Assembly: GCA_027449865.1 (NCBI GenBank)
Contig: DAIDKV010000061.1
Coordinates: forward strand, 1 to 64,000
Source of the DNA: Planctomycetales bacterium
Lineage (GTDB): Bacteria > Planctomycetota > Planctomycetia > Isosphaerales > Isosphaeraceae
Reading direction: 5' to 3'
Length of the DNA stretch: 64,000 bases
Program-made: the position numbers and the translations under genes
Notes under the pieces: model-generated
The model's database searches: none
Told to the model about the DNA's origin: nothing
The model's input: only the letters and a program-made list of their open reading frames with translations
Shown: piece after piece, positions 25,889 to 34,696 of the stretch
Position numbering within the stretch: the stretch's first letter is position 1
How the letters are laid out: every line of letters begins with the position of its first letter

Positions 25889-26737
25889 TTACAGTAATTG
25901 GACGCACTGGAGAAGTGCATCGATGGTCGTGGGCTCCGTCGCGGAGAACAGGCAATAGGCCGGATAGGGATCAGTGCCGTCGATGATAATGGTTCGGTGG
26001 TTGGCCTGGCGGAAGCCCTCGTCGCAGGGCTGGTGGCCGCAAACGAAGAGGTCGGCGTCGACCATCGCGGCGAAGCGGTTGGCGACCTCGGGGTCGGTGT
26101 CCCGGCCCCAGGTCATCGCGTAGATCGTTCCCCGGCGCTGCATCGACTCGGCCGGCCAGGAATCGGCCTTCAGAAGCGAGAGATCCAGGCGGTCGAGGTC
26201 GTCCTCGTCGGGGAGCGTGTGGCAGACGAACACCCGGTTCGGTGATCGGACCGCCAGCGGCATCGCGGCGAACATCCCTTTATACGCCTCGTAGATCTCG
26301 TCGGACGAGGCGCCGTAGGCGGTCTTGATCCCCTGTCGGAAGACCAGGTTCAGGGCCTTGCCGTCCTTGCCGATGATCCGGCCGGTCAGCTCGGAAAGCT
26401 CGTGGTTGCCGAGGATCACGTGGACCCGGTCGGGATACTGACACTTCAGCGCCGAGACCACGTCGACAAGCTGGTGCGAGCGGTCGCCGCCCTCGTCCGG
26501 GTACATCAGCCGGCCGTGGATCAACTCCTGGAGGACCAGGTGGCGGCCCGGGTTTTTGTCCAGCGCCGCGATGGTCAGCGCCTTCTTGAAGGCCGGAATG
26601 TTGCCGTGCAGGTCTCCCACGACCATGATCTCGGCCGCCCCGATCGGCTCAACCACCCCACCTCTCCGCCCGGGCGTCGCGCGGAGCAACTCGGTGGCTC
26701 GTCGGATCGTCGTCAGGACTTTGCGGGGGTCGGGCAT
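25889..26737 (-). CDS. metallophosphoesterase
   Basis: A 282-aa calcineurin-like phosphoesterase with the expected metal-binding blocks: 'VVGDLHGN', 'VILGNHELSELTG', 'VFVCHTLPDEDD' and 'LFVCGHQPCDEGF'. This is the Asp-x-His / Gly-Asn-His-Glu / Gly-His order of PPP-type phosphatases. The substrate (protein or small molecule) cannot be told from sequence. It lies upstream of a simple-repeat intergenic region and convergent to the esterase gene. Confidence 0.88.
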   Translation of the reverse strand: MPDPRKVLTTIRRATELLRATPGRRGGVVEPIGAAEIMVVGDLHGNIPAFKKALTIAALDKNPGRHLVLQELIHGRLMYPDEGGDRSHQLVDVVSALKCQYPDRVHVILGNHELSELTGRIIGKDGKALNLVFRQGIKTAYGASSDEIYEAYKGMFAAMPLAVRSPNRVFVCHTLPDEDDLDRLDLSLLKADSWPAESMQRRGTIYAMTWGRDTDPEVANRFAAMVDADLFVCGHQPCDEGFRQANHRTIIIDGTDPYPAYCLFSATEPTTIDALLQCVQLL

Positions 26738-26740
26738 CGA

Positions 26741-26879
26741 ATTGGTTCTTGGTAATTGGTTCTTGGTAATTGGTTCGCCGGCAAGTGATCGTGAGGAGCG
26801 GCGGGTTGCCTTCTCCGGGTAAGCAGGCCGCTCGATGACTCATAACTAATTACAAAGAACGAATTACAAATTACCAATT
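26741..26879. repeat. inverted simple-repeat pair between two genes
   Basis: A 14-base unit 'attggttcttggta' occurs about 2.6 times at 26741-26776. A degenerate complementary array made of 'aattacaaa' and 'ttaccaattgg' words lies at 26848-26881. The right arm contains the stop codon of the ABC-F gene; the left arm abuts the start of the phosphoesterase. The layout is the same as at 10359-10555 with different words. Confidence 0.75.
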
Positions 26880-28784
26880 GGCTTCCAGGGCTGTTTCCCA
26901 GTGTTCGTAGAGGGATTCGAGCTTTTGTTTGAGTTCGCGGTGTCGGTCCTGGGTGGTGATGGCCTTTGAGGGGTCGCGATAGGTTGCGGGCTGGCCGAGG
27001 AGGTCTTCCAGCTCCAGGACTTCCTGTTCGCACTGGCCGATTTCGCGCTCGATCTCGGCGGCCTTGCGGTAGGGGAATTTTCGCTTCGGCCTGCTCGCGG
27101 GGGGCGTGTTTGGTGTGCGAGACGGGGCAGGGGAGGGACTGGCCGCGGCCTGGGCCTTCGCGGAGGCGCGTTCTTTCTCCTTCTGCGCGAGGTGCTGGAA
27201 GGTCTCGTAATCTCCCTCGATCACACGCGCCTTGCCGTCGGCGACCTGGATCAATCGGTCGGCCACCCGGTTCAGGAAATAGCGGTCGTGGCTGACAACC
27301 AGGACCGTCCCCTCGAACTCGTTGATCGAGCGTTCGAGCGCCTCACAAGACCAGATATCCAGGTGGTTTGTCGGCTCGTCCATCACCAGGAGGTTGGCGC
27401 CGGTGGCGCAGAGGCGGGCGAGGGCCGCCTTGGCTTTCTCGCCGCCGGAGCACTGGCCGACCGTGTGGAAGACGATTTCGCCAGAGAGGCCGAAGCGGGC
27501 GAGCAGGTCGCGGACGTCGCCCTCGACCCATTCCGGGTCGTCCTCGGGCCAGACGGCGCGGACGACCGTGGTTTCCGGGTCAAGCGATTGCAGGCCCTGG
27601 TCGTGGTAGCCGATTTGCACCTTATGCCCAAGCCGGACCTCGCCCGAGTCCGGCTTCTCGCGGCCGATCAGGGTGCGGATCAGCGTGGTCTTCCCTGCGC
27701 CGTTGGGGCCGATCACGGCGACGCACTGGCCGCGATCGATGGTCATGTCCAGGTTGGTGAAGAGCGGCCGGTCAAACGCCTTGGAGAGTTTGCGCGCCTC
27801 GACGACGATATCGCCGGAGCGATCGACCTCGTCGAAGCCCATGTAGGGTCCGACGACATCACGCATGGTGTCGACCCGCTCGCGCTCCAGCCGTTCGAGT
27901 TTCCGTTCGCGGTCGTGGGCCTGGGTGGCACGCTGGCCCGCGCCGTATTTTCGGATGTACGCCTTGAGTTTTTCGGCCTTTTCTTCCTGGCGCTCGGCCT
28001 GACGTTCCAGAACCTTGGCCTTTTCGGAGCGGAGTTTCCAGTACTGGCTGTAGTTGCCTGGGTAGGCGGAGAGCCGCCCGTCATGCAGCTCCCAGATCTT
28101 GGTCACGACCTTGTCGAGAAAGTATCGATCGTGGCTAACGACCACCATCGCCACCGGCTGGCGGGAGAGGTAATTTTCGAGCCATTCGGTGGTGGCGATG
28201 TCGAGGTGGTTCGAGGGCTCGTCGAGGAGCATCAGGTCGGGGCTCTGGAGGAGCAGCTTCGCGAGCATCATTCGCGATTGCTGGCCGCCGGAGAAGAGAG
28301 AGGCGTCTCGGTGGAACTCCGACTCGGCGAAGCCGAGCCCCGAGAGGACCTCCTCGACGCGGTGGTCGATCGAGTAGGCATCCTGGTGTTCGAGTTGTTC
28401 GTGGAGGGTATCGTATCGGGCGGCGGCGCGGAGGCGGTCCGCCTCGTCGTCGGCCTCGGCCATTTCCTGTGCGGCCTCTTCCAGCTCGTGCTGGAGCTCG
28501 ATCAGCGAGGCCAGGCCCGCCTTGACGACGTCGATCATCGTCTCGCCAGGTGCGAAATCCGGCTGCTGGCGAAGCAGGCCGACCCGGATTCCCGGGCGGA
28601 TGTAGAGGTCGCCGTAGTCGGGCTTGTCGATGCTGGCCAGGAGCTTCATGAGCGTGGATTTGCCGGCCCCATTGGGTCCGACCAGGCCGATCCGTTCGCC
28701 GGCCCGGACCTCGAACGCCAGGTCCTGGAAGATCGGATCGCCACTGTACTGCCGGCCGAGGCCATTCGCCGAGATCAGGATCAT
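26871..28784 (-). CDS. ABC-F family ATPase
   Basis: A 637-aa soluble protein with two ABC domains. Domain 1 has Walker A 'GLVGPNGAGKSTLMK' and signature 'LFSGGQQSRMMLAK'. Domain 2 has 'VIGPNGAGKTTLIRTLIG' and 'QCSGGEKAKAALARL', each followed by 'LDEPSNHLDI' or 'MDEPTNHLDI'. The charged inter-domain linker and the C-terminal coiled coil ('AAEIEREIGQCEQEVLELED') fit the Uup/EttA-type translation factors that act on the ribosome. No membrane segments. Start ATG 28784 gives the canonical N-terminus. Confidence 0.93.
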   Translation of the reverse strand: MILISANGLGRQYSGDPIFQDLAFEVRAGERIGLVGPNGAGKSTLMKLLASIDKPDYGDLYIRPGIRVGLLRQQPDFAPGETMIDVVKAGLASLIELQHELEEAAQEMAEADDEADRLRAAARYDTLHEQLEHQDAYSIDHRVEEVLSGLGFAESEFHRDASLFSGGQQSRMMLAKLLLQSPDLMLLDEPSNHLDIATTEWLENYLSRQPVAMVVVSHDRYFLDKVVTKIWELHDGRLSAYPGNYSQYWKLRSEKAKVLERQAERQEEKAEKLKAYIRKYGAGQRATQAHDRERKLERLERERVDTMRDVVGPYMGFDEVDRSGDIVVEARKLSKAFDRPLFTNLDMTIDRGQCVAVIGPNGAGKTTLIRTLIGREKPDSGEVRLGHKVQIGYHDQGLQSLDPETTVVRAVWPEDDPEWVEGDVRDLLARFGLSGEIVFHTVGQCSGGEKAKAALARLCATGANLLVMDEPTNHLDIWSCEALERSINEFEGTVLVVSHDRYFLNRVADRLIQVADGKARVIEGDYETFQHLAQKEKERASAKAQAAASPSPAPSRTPNTPPASRPKRKFPYRKAAEIEREIGQCEQEVLELEDLLGQPATYRDPSKAITTQDRHRELKQKLESLYEHWETALEANW

Positions 28785-28844
28785 GGAAGTCGAACTTTCC
28801 CCGGGACGATGCAACGACGGGACCGGCCGGATCGCAGCAGCATG

Positions 28845-29147
28845 TTACCGGCTCGCCTGGGCCGTCACCACGCCTTCGATATGGGCTTGCAGCCACCGCC
28901 AGAGCGGCTCCCACATCGCGAGATGGGTCGGACCGGATTGTCGAATATGGGAAGGTCGCTCAACTTCCCCGTAGTGGACCAGCCCATCGGGCTCCTCGTG
29001 GGCCAGCAGGGAGGGCAGGTTGTGGATATGGTCCGCCTCGATCGCACAACGATCGGCGGCTCCCTCCCACGCGAGGGCCCGAATCCGGATCAGGCCGGTG
29101 GTGATGAGGTCTTGAAGAATATCCTTGATGCCCGAGGGAACGCTCAT
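28845..29147 (-). CDS. small conserved-looking hypothetical protein
   Basis: A 100-aa protein starting 'MSVPSGIKDILQDLITTGLI' with a Trp-rich C-terminus ('MWEPLWRWLQAHIEG'). I do not know the family. It lies 60 bases upstream of the ABC-F gene. The same frame stays open upstream of this ATG for at least 33 further codons, with protein-like sequence ('IVVTRDLVIIDVDHAARVA'), and the other reading of that region shows a possible frameshifted continuation. It may therefore be the tail of a longer or a fused, damaged gene. Confidence 0.5.
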   Translation of the reverse strand: MSVPSGIKDILQDLITTGLIRIRALAWEGAADRCAIEADHIHNLPSLLAHEEPDGLVHYGEVERPSHIRQSGPTHLAMWEPLWRWLQAHIEGVVTAQASR

Positions 29148-29634
29148 CGTGGTCACCGTAGGGAGGTCCAGGATCGAATCACCGCGGGCGGCTGTCGGGA
29201 AATCGCTCACAAGTGCATCCACCGCTCGCCTCTCTTCGGCCGCCACGCGTGCCGCGTGATCTACGTCGATGATAACAAGGTCCCGGGTGACGACGATCGA
29301 GGCTTGACGGTTTGGCCCGAGCGGAGCGGGAGGCTTTGGGGATCCAGTCGGCTGCGATCCAGGTCACCACGGCTCGGCCGCAATCGCTCTGGATCGACAT
29401 CCGTCTAGACCCGCTCCGGATGCGCTGTGATGGGATTCTCCCATTCGTCGGCAGAGACCATCCCGGCTCCGATAGGTTCGACTCGTCATCCACTAGCGTG
29501 CGCTACTTTTGCGACTTCGTCCATCCCGGATCCTTCGACCGTCGTCCCTCGTCTGACCCCAGGGGCTCCTCAGAACGGGCGCGGGAGCTACGGGTCTCTG
29601 GACGGTTTGCACCGCCCGGGGTGAACTTCGGCTC
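29148..29634. other. intergenic with possible gene debris
   Basis: Leftward frames in 29180-29400 carry short protein-like segments ('AVVTWIAADWIPKASRS') that shift frame into the small gene ending at 28845, suggesting a decayed coding region. From about 29430 to 29634 I see nothing recognisable. It borders the IS5-type remnant. Confidence 0.35.
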
Positions 29635-30487
29635 GTGATTCAGCCCTCGCCTCCGGAGCTGCTCATAGACACCCAGCCCCGCCGGCCCTATCCCAGCGAT
29701 CTCAGTGATGCCGAATGGGCCATCCCGGAGCCGATGTTGCCCCCGCCCTTCTCGGTGGGCGTGCCGCGCAAGGCCGACTTCCGTGAGGTCGTCAATGCGA
29801 TCGAATACGTCCTGAGGTCTGGTTGTCCTTCGTCCGCCTTGCCCCCACGACTTTCCCCAGGAGGGCACGGTCCAGGATTACTTCCATCAATGGCGCCGCT
29901 CCGGGCTCTGGCAGCGGATTCATGACGCGCTGCGCTCCCGCGTGCGCCGGGCGGCCGGGAAGGAGTCGGAGCCTCGCGCCGGCAGCATCGATAGCCTGAC
30001 CGTTAAGGCGACACGGACCAGCGGGCAACGGGGCTACGACGCGGGGAAAAAAATCAACAGGGTCAAGCGGCACATTTTTGTGGATACCATGGGGTTACTG
30101 CTGGCGGTGGTCGTCCATTCCGCGAACATCCAAGACCGTGACGGGGCCAAGCTCGTCTTCGCCAGGGCTCGGCTCACCGGCGCGTGGCCGAGGATGGAAC
30201 GGGTCTGGGCCGACGGCGGCTATGCGGGAAAGTTGATCGCCTGGGTCGCCTCCTTCTGTCAGTGGGTCCTGGAGATCGTCAAGCGCAATGACGACTTGAA
30301 GGGCTTCAAACTCCTGCCCAAGCGTTGGGTGGTCGAGCGGACATTCTCCTGGCTGTCGAATGATCGTAGTCTGAGCAATCATTATGGATATTGCAACGAC
30401 ACGGCGGAGACGATAATTTATATGGGGATGATCCGACTGATGCTGCGACGCCTGGCCGACGAAGAAGCAGGCGCGGGGGTTTCCTAG
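29635..30487 (+). pseudogene. IS5 family transposase, frameshifted
   Basis: The N-terminal part ('YPSDLSDAEWAIPEPMLPP', 'NAIEYVLRSGC') is in one frame up to about 29840. The remainder continues in another frame, from 'HDFPQEGTVQDYFHQWRRSG' to 'KRWVVERTFSWLSNDRSLS'. The shift coincides with a run of five Cs at 29845-29849; four would restore the frame. The DDE residues are Asp in 'SIDSLTVKA', Asp in 'VWADGGYAGKL' and Glu in 'VVERTFSW'. Some IS5-group elements use programmed frameshifting here, so the gene might still be expressed. Terminal repeats were not found. Confidence 0.75.
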
Positions 30488-30746
30488 ATTCCCGCGTCCG
30501 TTCTGACGCTTATGACACCAATTGCCCGAACCCTGCCAGGGCCCGGTAGCAACCGCGTCATTGAAAATATCGAGTGGGAAACCATTGAAAATCGTTCTCA
30601 GACCGGCTATAACTTCTACGGATCATTTCAAGGATCACTATCGATGCCTCTCTGATCAGACTTCTTCAAGGGTTGGCTGCATGCTTTTGCGTATTAGTAG
30701 TGGCTTGCTGCCTGTCTTCGATTCGGATGTCGGCGATTGGCGGTCT
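30488..30746. other. intergenic upstream of the C39 cluster
   Basis: This is the region between the transposase remnant and the first gene of the five-gene cluster. It is moderately A/T-rich around 30555-30680 and could hold the cluster promoter. I could not assign a clear -35/-10 pair. Confidence 0.35.
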
Positions 30747-30753
30747 ATGAAAT

Positions 30754-30767
30754 GGGGGGGGGGGGGG
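30754..30767 (+). repeat. homopolymer tract of 14 G near a gene start
   Basis: Fourteen consecutive Gs lie seven bases after an ATG at 30747. Read from that ATG with 13 or 16 Gs, the frame continues directly into the lipoprotein gene and supplies a basic N-terminus ('[17 protein letters not shown]'). With 14 it does not. Such tracts change length by slipped-strand mispairing and are a classic phase-variation device, but they are also prone to sequencing error. Confidence 0.85.
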
Positions 30768-30798
30768 AATCCCCATCTTTCGGCAGTCGCTGTTTATC

Positions 30799-31842
30799 GT
30801 GAATCTCGCCCTGTTCATCGCGGGCTGCTCCTCATCCAAGGGAGAGCCGGACAGATCTGACATTCTGCTCGTCGAGGCAACGGATGCCTCTCGAGCAAGG
30901 GGAATGGCAGCAGTCCAGTTGCGACATGATTTTGGTTCGATCATTTCGGATGGTGAAATACTATCGCACACCTTCCGCTTTCGTAACTCTTCCGGACGTG
31001 TACTGAAAGTCGTTGAGACCTTCGTCGCGAAGCCCTGCTGCTCGGGATTTGGAGAGATCGCCAGCACGGTCTCCCCTTATGGTTTCCTCGATATTCCTAT
31101 CTTCATGAAGACTCTGGGATACGAGGGCCCCGTCGAGGCCAGCTTCGTCGTCCGCACGGATGCGCCGGGTCTAGATCGTTTGAGTCTCGTGGCCCGGGCC
31201 AACCTGATCGAAGAATTTGCGATCCAACCTGTCGGGGACGAGGCGAGCGCGTTCGTCGGACAAGATAGCGAATTCTTCTATCGCCTAATAACACGGCGAC
31301 CGTTGGGCCGGAACCGGTTGCCCTTGAAGCTTTCGATCTCACCACCGTTCCATGCCGGCCTACTCGGTGACGAGACCGAGCATGAATATTCCGCGGGAGT
31401 GATCGAATGGAGCCGTGATTTGTCCGTACGGCTGCCAGCAAGAGAAAAGCCGGGCCCGATTTCAACCTCGATTCGATTGGAATGGGACGAAGGGCGTGTC
31501 TCGACCATTCCTCTCTCGTTGATGGTCCGAGCCAACCTGGAGACGTCACCAGAGGCGGTGATGATCACATCCGCCGAGAGAAACGCGGAGCGTGTCATTA
31601 TCGTCCGCTCTCACAATCGACCCTTCGTGGTCCGAATGGTCGAGGGAACGGCCGTGAGCCGATACACGATCAAGCCCGATGAATCGGGATCGAAGCACCA
31701 GGTCGTCATTTCTATCCGTTTCGATTTAGGCGGTTTACCTAATGGCGAAAGGGTGTCCATCCGGATCGTCACCGACGACCCTGGGTCGCCCGTCTTGACG
31801 GTTCCGGTCGTCGTGGTCGATGAGTCGAGGAACCTTAAATGA
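30799..31842 (+). CDS. DUF1573-like lipoprotein, first gene of the C39 cluster
   Basis: A 347-aa exported protein with a lipobox-like 'LFIAGC' (Cys10 from GTG 30799). The mature part begins with a DUF1573-type immunoglobulin-like domain: '[20 protein letters not shown]' then '[15 protein letters not shown]'. Further beta-rich domains follow, ending in '[19 protein letters not shown]'. From GTG 30799 the signal peptide is too short and lacks basic residues; the natural start is probably ATG 30747, across the 14-G tract. It overlaps the next gene by four bases (ATGA). Confidence 0.75.
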   Translation: MNLALFIAGCSSSKGEPDRSDILLVEATDASRARGMAAVQLRHDFGSIISDGEILSHTFRFRNSSGRVLKVVETFVAKPCCSGFGEIASTVSPYGFLDIPIFMKTLGYEGPVEASFVVRTDAPGLDRLSLVARANLIEEFAIQPVGDEASAFVGQDSEFFYRLITRRPLGRNRLPLKLSISPPFHAGLLGDETEHEYSAGVIEWSRDLSVRLPAREKPGPISTSIRLEWDEGRVSTIPLSLMVRANLETSPEAVMITSAERNAERVIIVRSHNRPFVVRMVEGTAVSRYTIKPDESGSKHQVVISIRFDLGGLPNGERVSIRIVTDDPGSPVLTVPVVVVDESRNLK

Positions 31843-32867
31843 ATCGCAACGAGAGACTTCTCTCCTGGCGTGGCAAGCGAGGCGTCACGATTGTCGAACT
31901 GCTGGTCGTGATGGGGATCATCGCCCTTCTAGTCGCACTGTTGCTGCCTGCCGCGCAGTCTTCTCGTACCGCCGCGCGCCGGGCAAGCTGCACGAACAAT
32001 TTGAAGCAGTTGACTTTAGCGATGCATGGCTACCACGACGCTTATGGGAAGCTGCCACCGCCCGTCACTAATTCCAACAGGCCTGATTATATGGGCACCT
32101 ATTCAATTCACGCCAGGATGCTCCCTTACCTGGAATATGGTCCGCTCTACAACGGGATCAACTTCACAATTGGCTCGGCCCCCCTCGAATCGCCCGGGCT
32201 ACCGGAGCCCCTCCCGAGGGACTTGCCCGGGCTCGCAGCTAACGGAACCGCATACCGGACCTCGATCAGCCTCTTCCTCTGCCCCGAGGACGCCGCGGCG
32301 TTCTCCGACACCGGGTGCGACTACCGAGGCAACACCGGGGTCGGATGGTTCATCGCCGCGAATGCCGAGTTCCCGGACAGTGCGAACGGTTTCTTCCCCG
32401 AGACGAAGCCGCGGGTCGGGTTTGCCGACGTGACCGACGGCCTTTCGCATACCGTGGCCTTCAGCGAGCGACTTCGGGGCACCGGTCGTCGTGGAGATCC
32501 CGACCCGTCGCGGGATTTCTTCGCCTTGATGACAATGGTGCAGACGGCCGACCAGCTCCTCACGGCGTGCCGCCTGGCCGCTCGATCCGACGGGCGCAGC
32601 TTCGTCGACGGCGGACGCTGGTGGTTCTGGTCCGGCCGTGAGCGGACGCTCTACAACCATGCTCAGGCGCCAAATGGGCGAGTCCCCGACTGCCTGTTCT
32701 GGTCGATGATCAGTAGCGCCGGGATGGCAACCGCCCGGAGCCTCCATCCCGGTGGAGTTAACGTCGGCCTGGGCGACGGGTCCGTTCGTTTCGTCAAGGA
32801 TTCGATTGTTCCAACCGTCTGGCGGGCCATTGGGACACGCAACGGCGGGGAACTCGTGGATTATTGA
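31839..32867 (+). CDS. DUF1559 pseudopilin-like protein
   Basis: A 342-aa protein with a type IV pilin-like N-terminus. The prepilin peptidase site is after Gly15 in '[19 protein letters not shown]', with Glu at +5, and a hydrophobic helix follows. The DUF1559 landmarks are '[17 protein letters not shown]' early and '[20 protein letters not shown]' near the end. Compared with the paralogues at 56971 and 58314, the middle is different and shorter. It is translationally coupled to the upstream lipoprotein gene (ATGA). A role in an extracellular or periplasmic structure is inferred. Confidence 0.88.
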   Translation: MNRNERLLSWRGKRGVTIVELLVVMGIIALLVALLLPAAQSSRTAARRASCTNNLKQLTLAMHGYHDAYGKLPPPVTNSNRPDYMGTYSIHARMLPYLEYGPLYNGINFTIGSAPLESPGLPEPLPRDLPGLAANGTAYRTSISLFLCPEDAAAFSDTGCDYRGNTGVGWFIAANAEFPDSANGFFPETKPRVGFADVTDGLSHTVAFSERLRGTGRRGDPDPSRDFFALMTMVQTADQLLTACRLAARSDGRSFVDGGRWWFWSGRERTLYNHAQAPNGRVPDCLFWSMISSAGMATARSLHPGGVNVGLGDGSVRFVKDSIVPTVWRAIGTRNGGELVDY

Positions 32868-32955
32868 GGTGCGATTATCGTCGATCGGCAGGGCGTCGTA
32901 GTGGTGCGGCGTCGAACAATGCTTTCGGTCTTTTCCAAAGGGAGGCAAGACTTCA

Positions 32956-33513
32956 ATGGTGGCAGTCAAGCAAGGAATTCGGAAGCATGCCTCGTTTTTC
33001 CTGTTCACGACGGGCATTGTCCTGATCCTCGCAGCCGCACTGACGAGCTTGGCCGGCTCTCGGCTCGGCTCTCGTGGAGGAAAGCCAGTTGCGGCTGAGA
33101 CCTTGGATGATATTGCCGGCGCCTCGACGGACTGGGTCGTTCGGGCATCCTACTCATGCGCCCAGCAGACATTAAATGACTTCAATAATGCCGGAAATCC
33201 CAAAGCCAAGGGGGTCGTCGCCGTATGCACGCCGCAAGCCGTTACGAACCAGAGCCCGTGCTGGGTCTGCGCGAACAGTTTGACGAGCAACGTCATTTCC
33301 GGCGGAGGCGATGGCATGGGCCAGAACTTCGGGCCACAAAGCTGCGGCCAGTTATCCCAAGGGACATGCGGAGTACCTCAGCCCGCTCCAATATCTCCGA
33401 TGGGGTCGAGCCTCGGTATGGTTGTCCCGCCCGGGGCGGGGTCGTGCATGAACACTAAGCCACAGGCCAACTTCTTCTGTTCGGCCGCCCAGGTTGGAAC
33501 TGACCAGACCTGA
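32956..33513 (+). CDS. cysteine-rich membrane-tethered protein (candidate C39 substrate)
   Basis: A 185-aa protein. A basic start ('MVAVKQGIRKHASFF') and one membrane helix (about residues 12-33) are followed by 'LAGSRLGSRGG' with Gly41-Gly42, then an exported region with eight cysteines at 68, 91, 102, 105, 130, 138, 164 and 175. The even number suggests four disulfides. A GGAGG site lies 10 bases before the ATG. I do not recognise the family. The Gly-Gly just beyond the membrane and the C39-like peptidase two genes downstream suggest it may be cleaved there and released; this is inference. Confidence 0.7.
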   Translation: MVAVKQGIRKHASFFLFTTGIVLILAAALTSLAGSRLGSRGGKPVAAETLDDIAGASTDWVVRASYSCAQQTLNDFNNAGNPKAKGVVAVCTPQAVTNQSPCWVCANSLTSNVISGGGDGMGQNFGPQSCGQLSQGTCGVPQPAPISPMGSSLGMVVPPGAGSCMNTKPQANFFCSAAQVGTDQT

Positions 33514-33523
33514 GGACCCGATC

Positions 33524-34696
33524 ATGGACCATGCCAACAAGGCAGTCGGCGGCGCGACTATCGCGATCATGATCATGGCTTGCCTTGCCACGGGAGCCGT
33601 CCGTGGCGAGGCTGTCTCCCGCGAAGATCTGCTCCGATTACTTCGGGCGTCTCGGGAGAAGCTCTCCGACGTGGAATTTGTCTATGAGGGATCGCTCAAA
33701 CAATTGCGCAATCCTGATTTTGAGAAGGTACCGAAACGCTTCCGTAATCCCCACCCCCTGGGGCCCGACGACGCGATGCGTTTTCAGGGCCGCTTCGCCT
33801 ACAGGCGGGACGGCCGAGCGCACCTCGATCTCTACACCTGGCAAGCACCTGGGGAACACCCCGTGACGCGGAACGTCGCGTGCCTGATCGGCGATGGGAA
33901 GGTGCATCTCCAAACATTCCATCCCGGCGGCGGCCCGCTTGGGCCAGCACTCTCCGAACCGGGCGGGATCTCATACTTCCTTGGAGGGTATCGCCCTTGG
34001 CACTTTGACGTATTTCCGTGGCTAGTCTCACTGCTATCGGATTCCGGCCACTACGAATACGAGTTCGTCGGCTGGGAGGACCTTGGCGGACGGCGGTGCC
34101 TCGCAGTTCGGCTCCAGGATCTCGCGAAGGTGTATATCAACGAGTTCTGGATCGACCTCGAACGGCATGGAAACGTCCTGCGATTCGACGAGGTGGTGAG
34201 AGGTAAAAGGATTTCACAGGCGATTGATGTCGATCTCGTCCAGGTTAGCGACGCACGAGGAGAAATCTTCTGGCTCCCGACTCGCGGTCGGTACGTCTGC
34301 TTCCAGGATCTCTGGACTCTATTAGATGAACCCGTAACAGAGGAAACATTTGGGATCATTCAAGGAACTCTTTTGATCAATCGTGGGCTGAGGAACGATC
34401 GCTTCATGCTCGCCTACCGACCCGGCGCTACGGCGGCGGTCGCTGTTCAGCGGGCAGGTACGGCGGCGGTCGCTGTTCAGCGGAAGGACTCGACGATTCG
34501 TACAGTGGACGGCTCCAAGAGTCTGGACGATCGACTGGATTCGATGCTTGCGGAGGCGGATCGCCAGTCGAGCGAACTGGAAGCCTCGTCCCCGGATCGG
34601 TCCGGGACACCGAGAAACTTCTGGTCGTGGGCCCTGGCTGGGGCCGGAATAGTGTCTATTCTATCGGCCGCCGTGCTCAGGAGGCGATTCTCGTGA
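33524..34696 (+). CDS. exported, membrane-anchored protein of unknown function
   Basis: A 390-aa protein with a signal peptide ('GATIAIMIMACLATGAVRGE'). A beta-rich body begins 'REDLLRLLRASREKLSDVEF', similar in style to planctomycete LolA-like proteins. A C-terminal membrane helix is followed by basic residues ('WALAGAGIVSILSAAVLRRR'). A 30-base duplication at 34430-34486 gives two copies of 'TAAVAVQR' before the anchor. It starts 10 bases after the Cys-rich gene and overlaps the C39 gene by four bases, so it is part of the same transcription unit. Function unknown. Confidence 0.75.
   Translation: MDHANKAVGGATIAIMIMACLATGAVRGEAVSREDLLRLLRASREKLSDVEFVYEGSLKQLRNPDFEKVPKRFRNPHPLGPDDAMRFQGRFAYRRDGRAHLDLYTWQAPGEHPVTRNVACLIGDGKVHLQTFHPGGGPLGPALSEPGGISYFLGGYRPWHFDVFPWLVSLLSDSGHYEYEFVGWEDLGGRRCLAVRLQDLAKVYINEFWIDLERHGNVLRFDEVVRGKRISQAIDVDLVQVSDARGEIFWLPTRGRYVCFQDLWTLLDEPVTEETFGIIQGTLLINRGLRNDRFMLAYRPGATAAVAVQRAGTAAVAVQRKDSTIRTVDGSKSLDDRLDSMLAEADRQSSELEASSPDRSGTPRNFWSWALAGAGIVSILSAAVLRRRFS

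Noticed and set aside
26966-29408. Long rightward frames opposite the ABC-F gene
   Set aside because: These are antisense shadows of a well-recognised ABC-F gene with intact Walker motifs.
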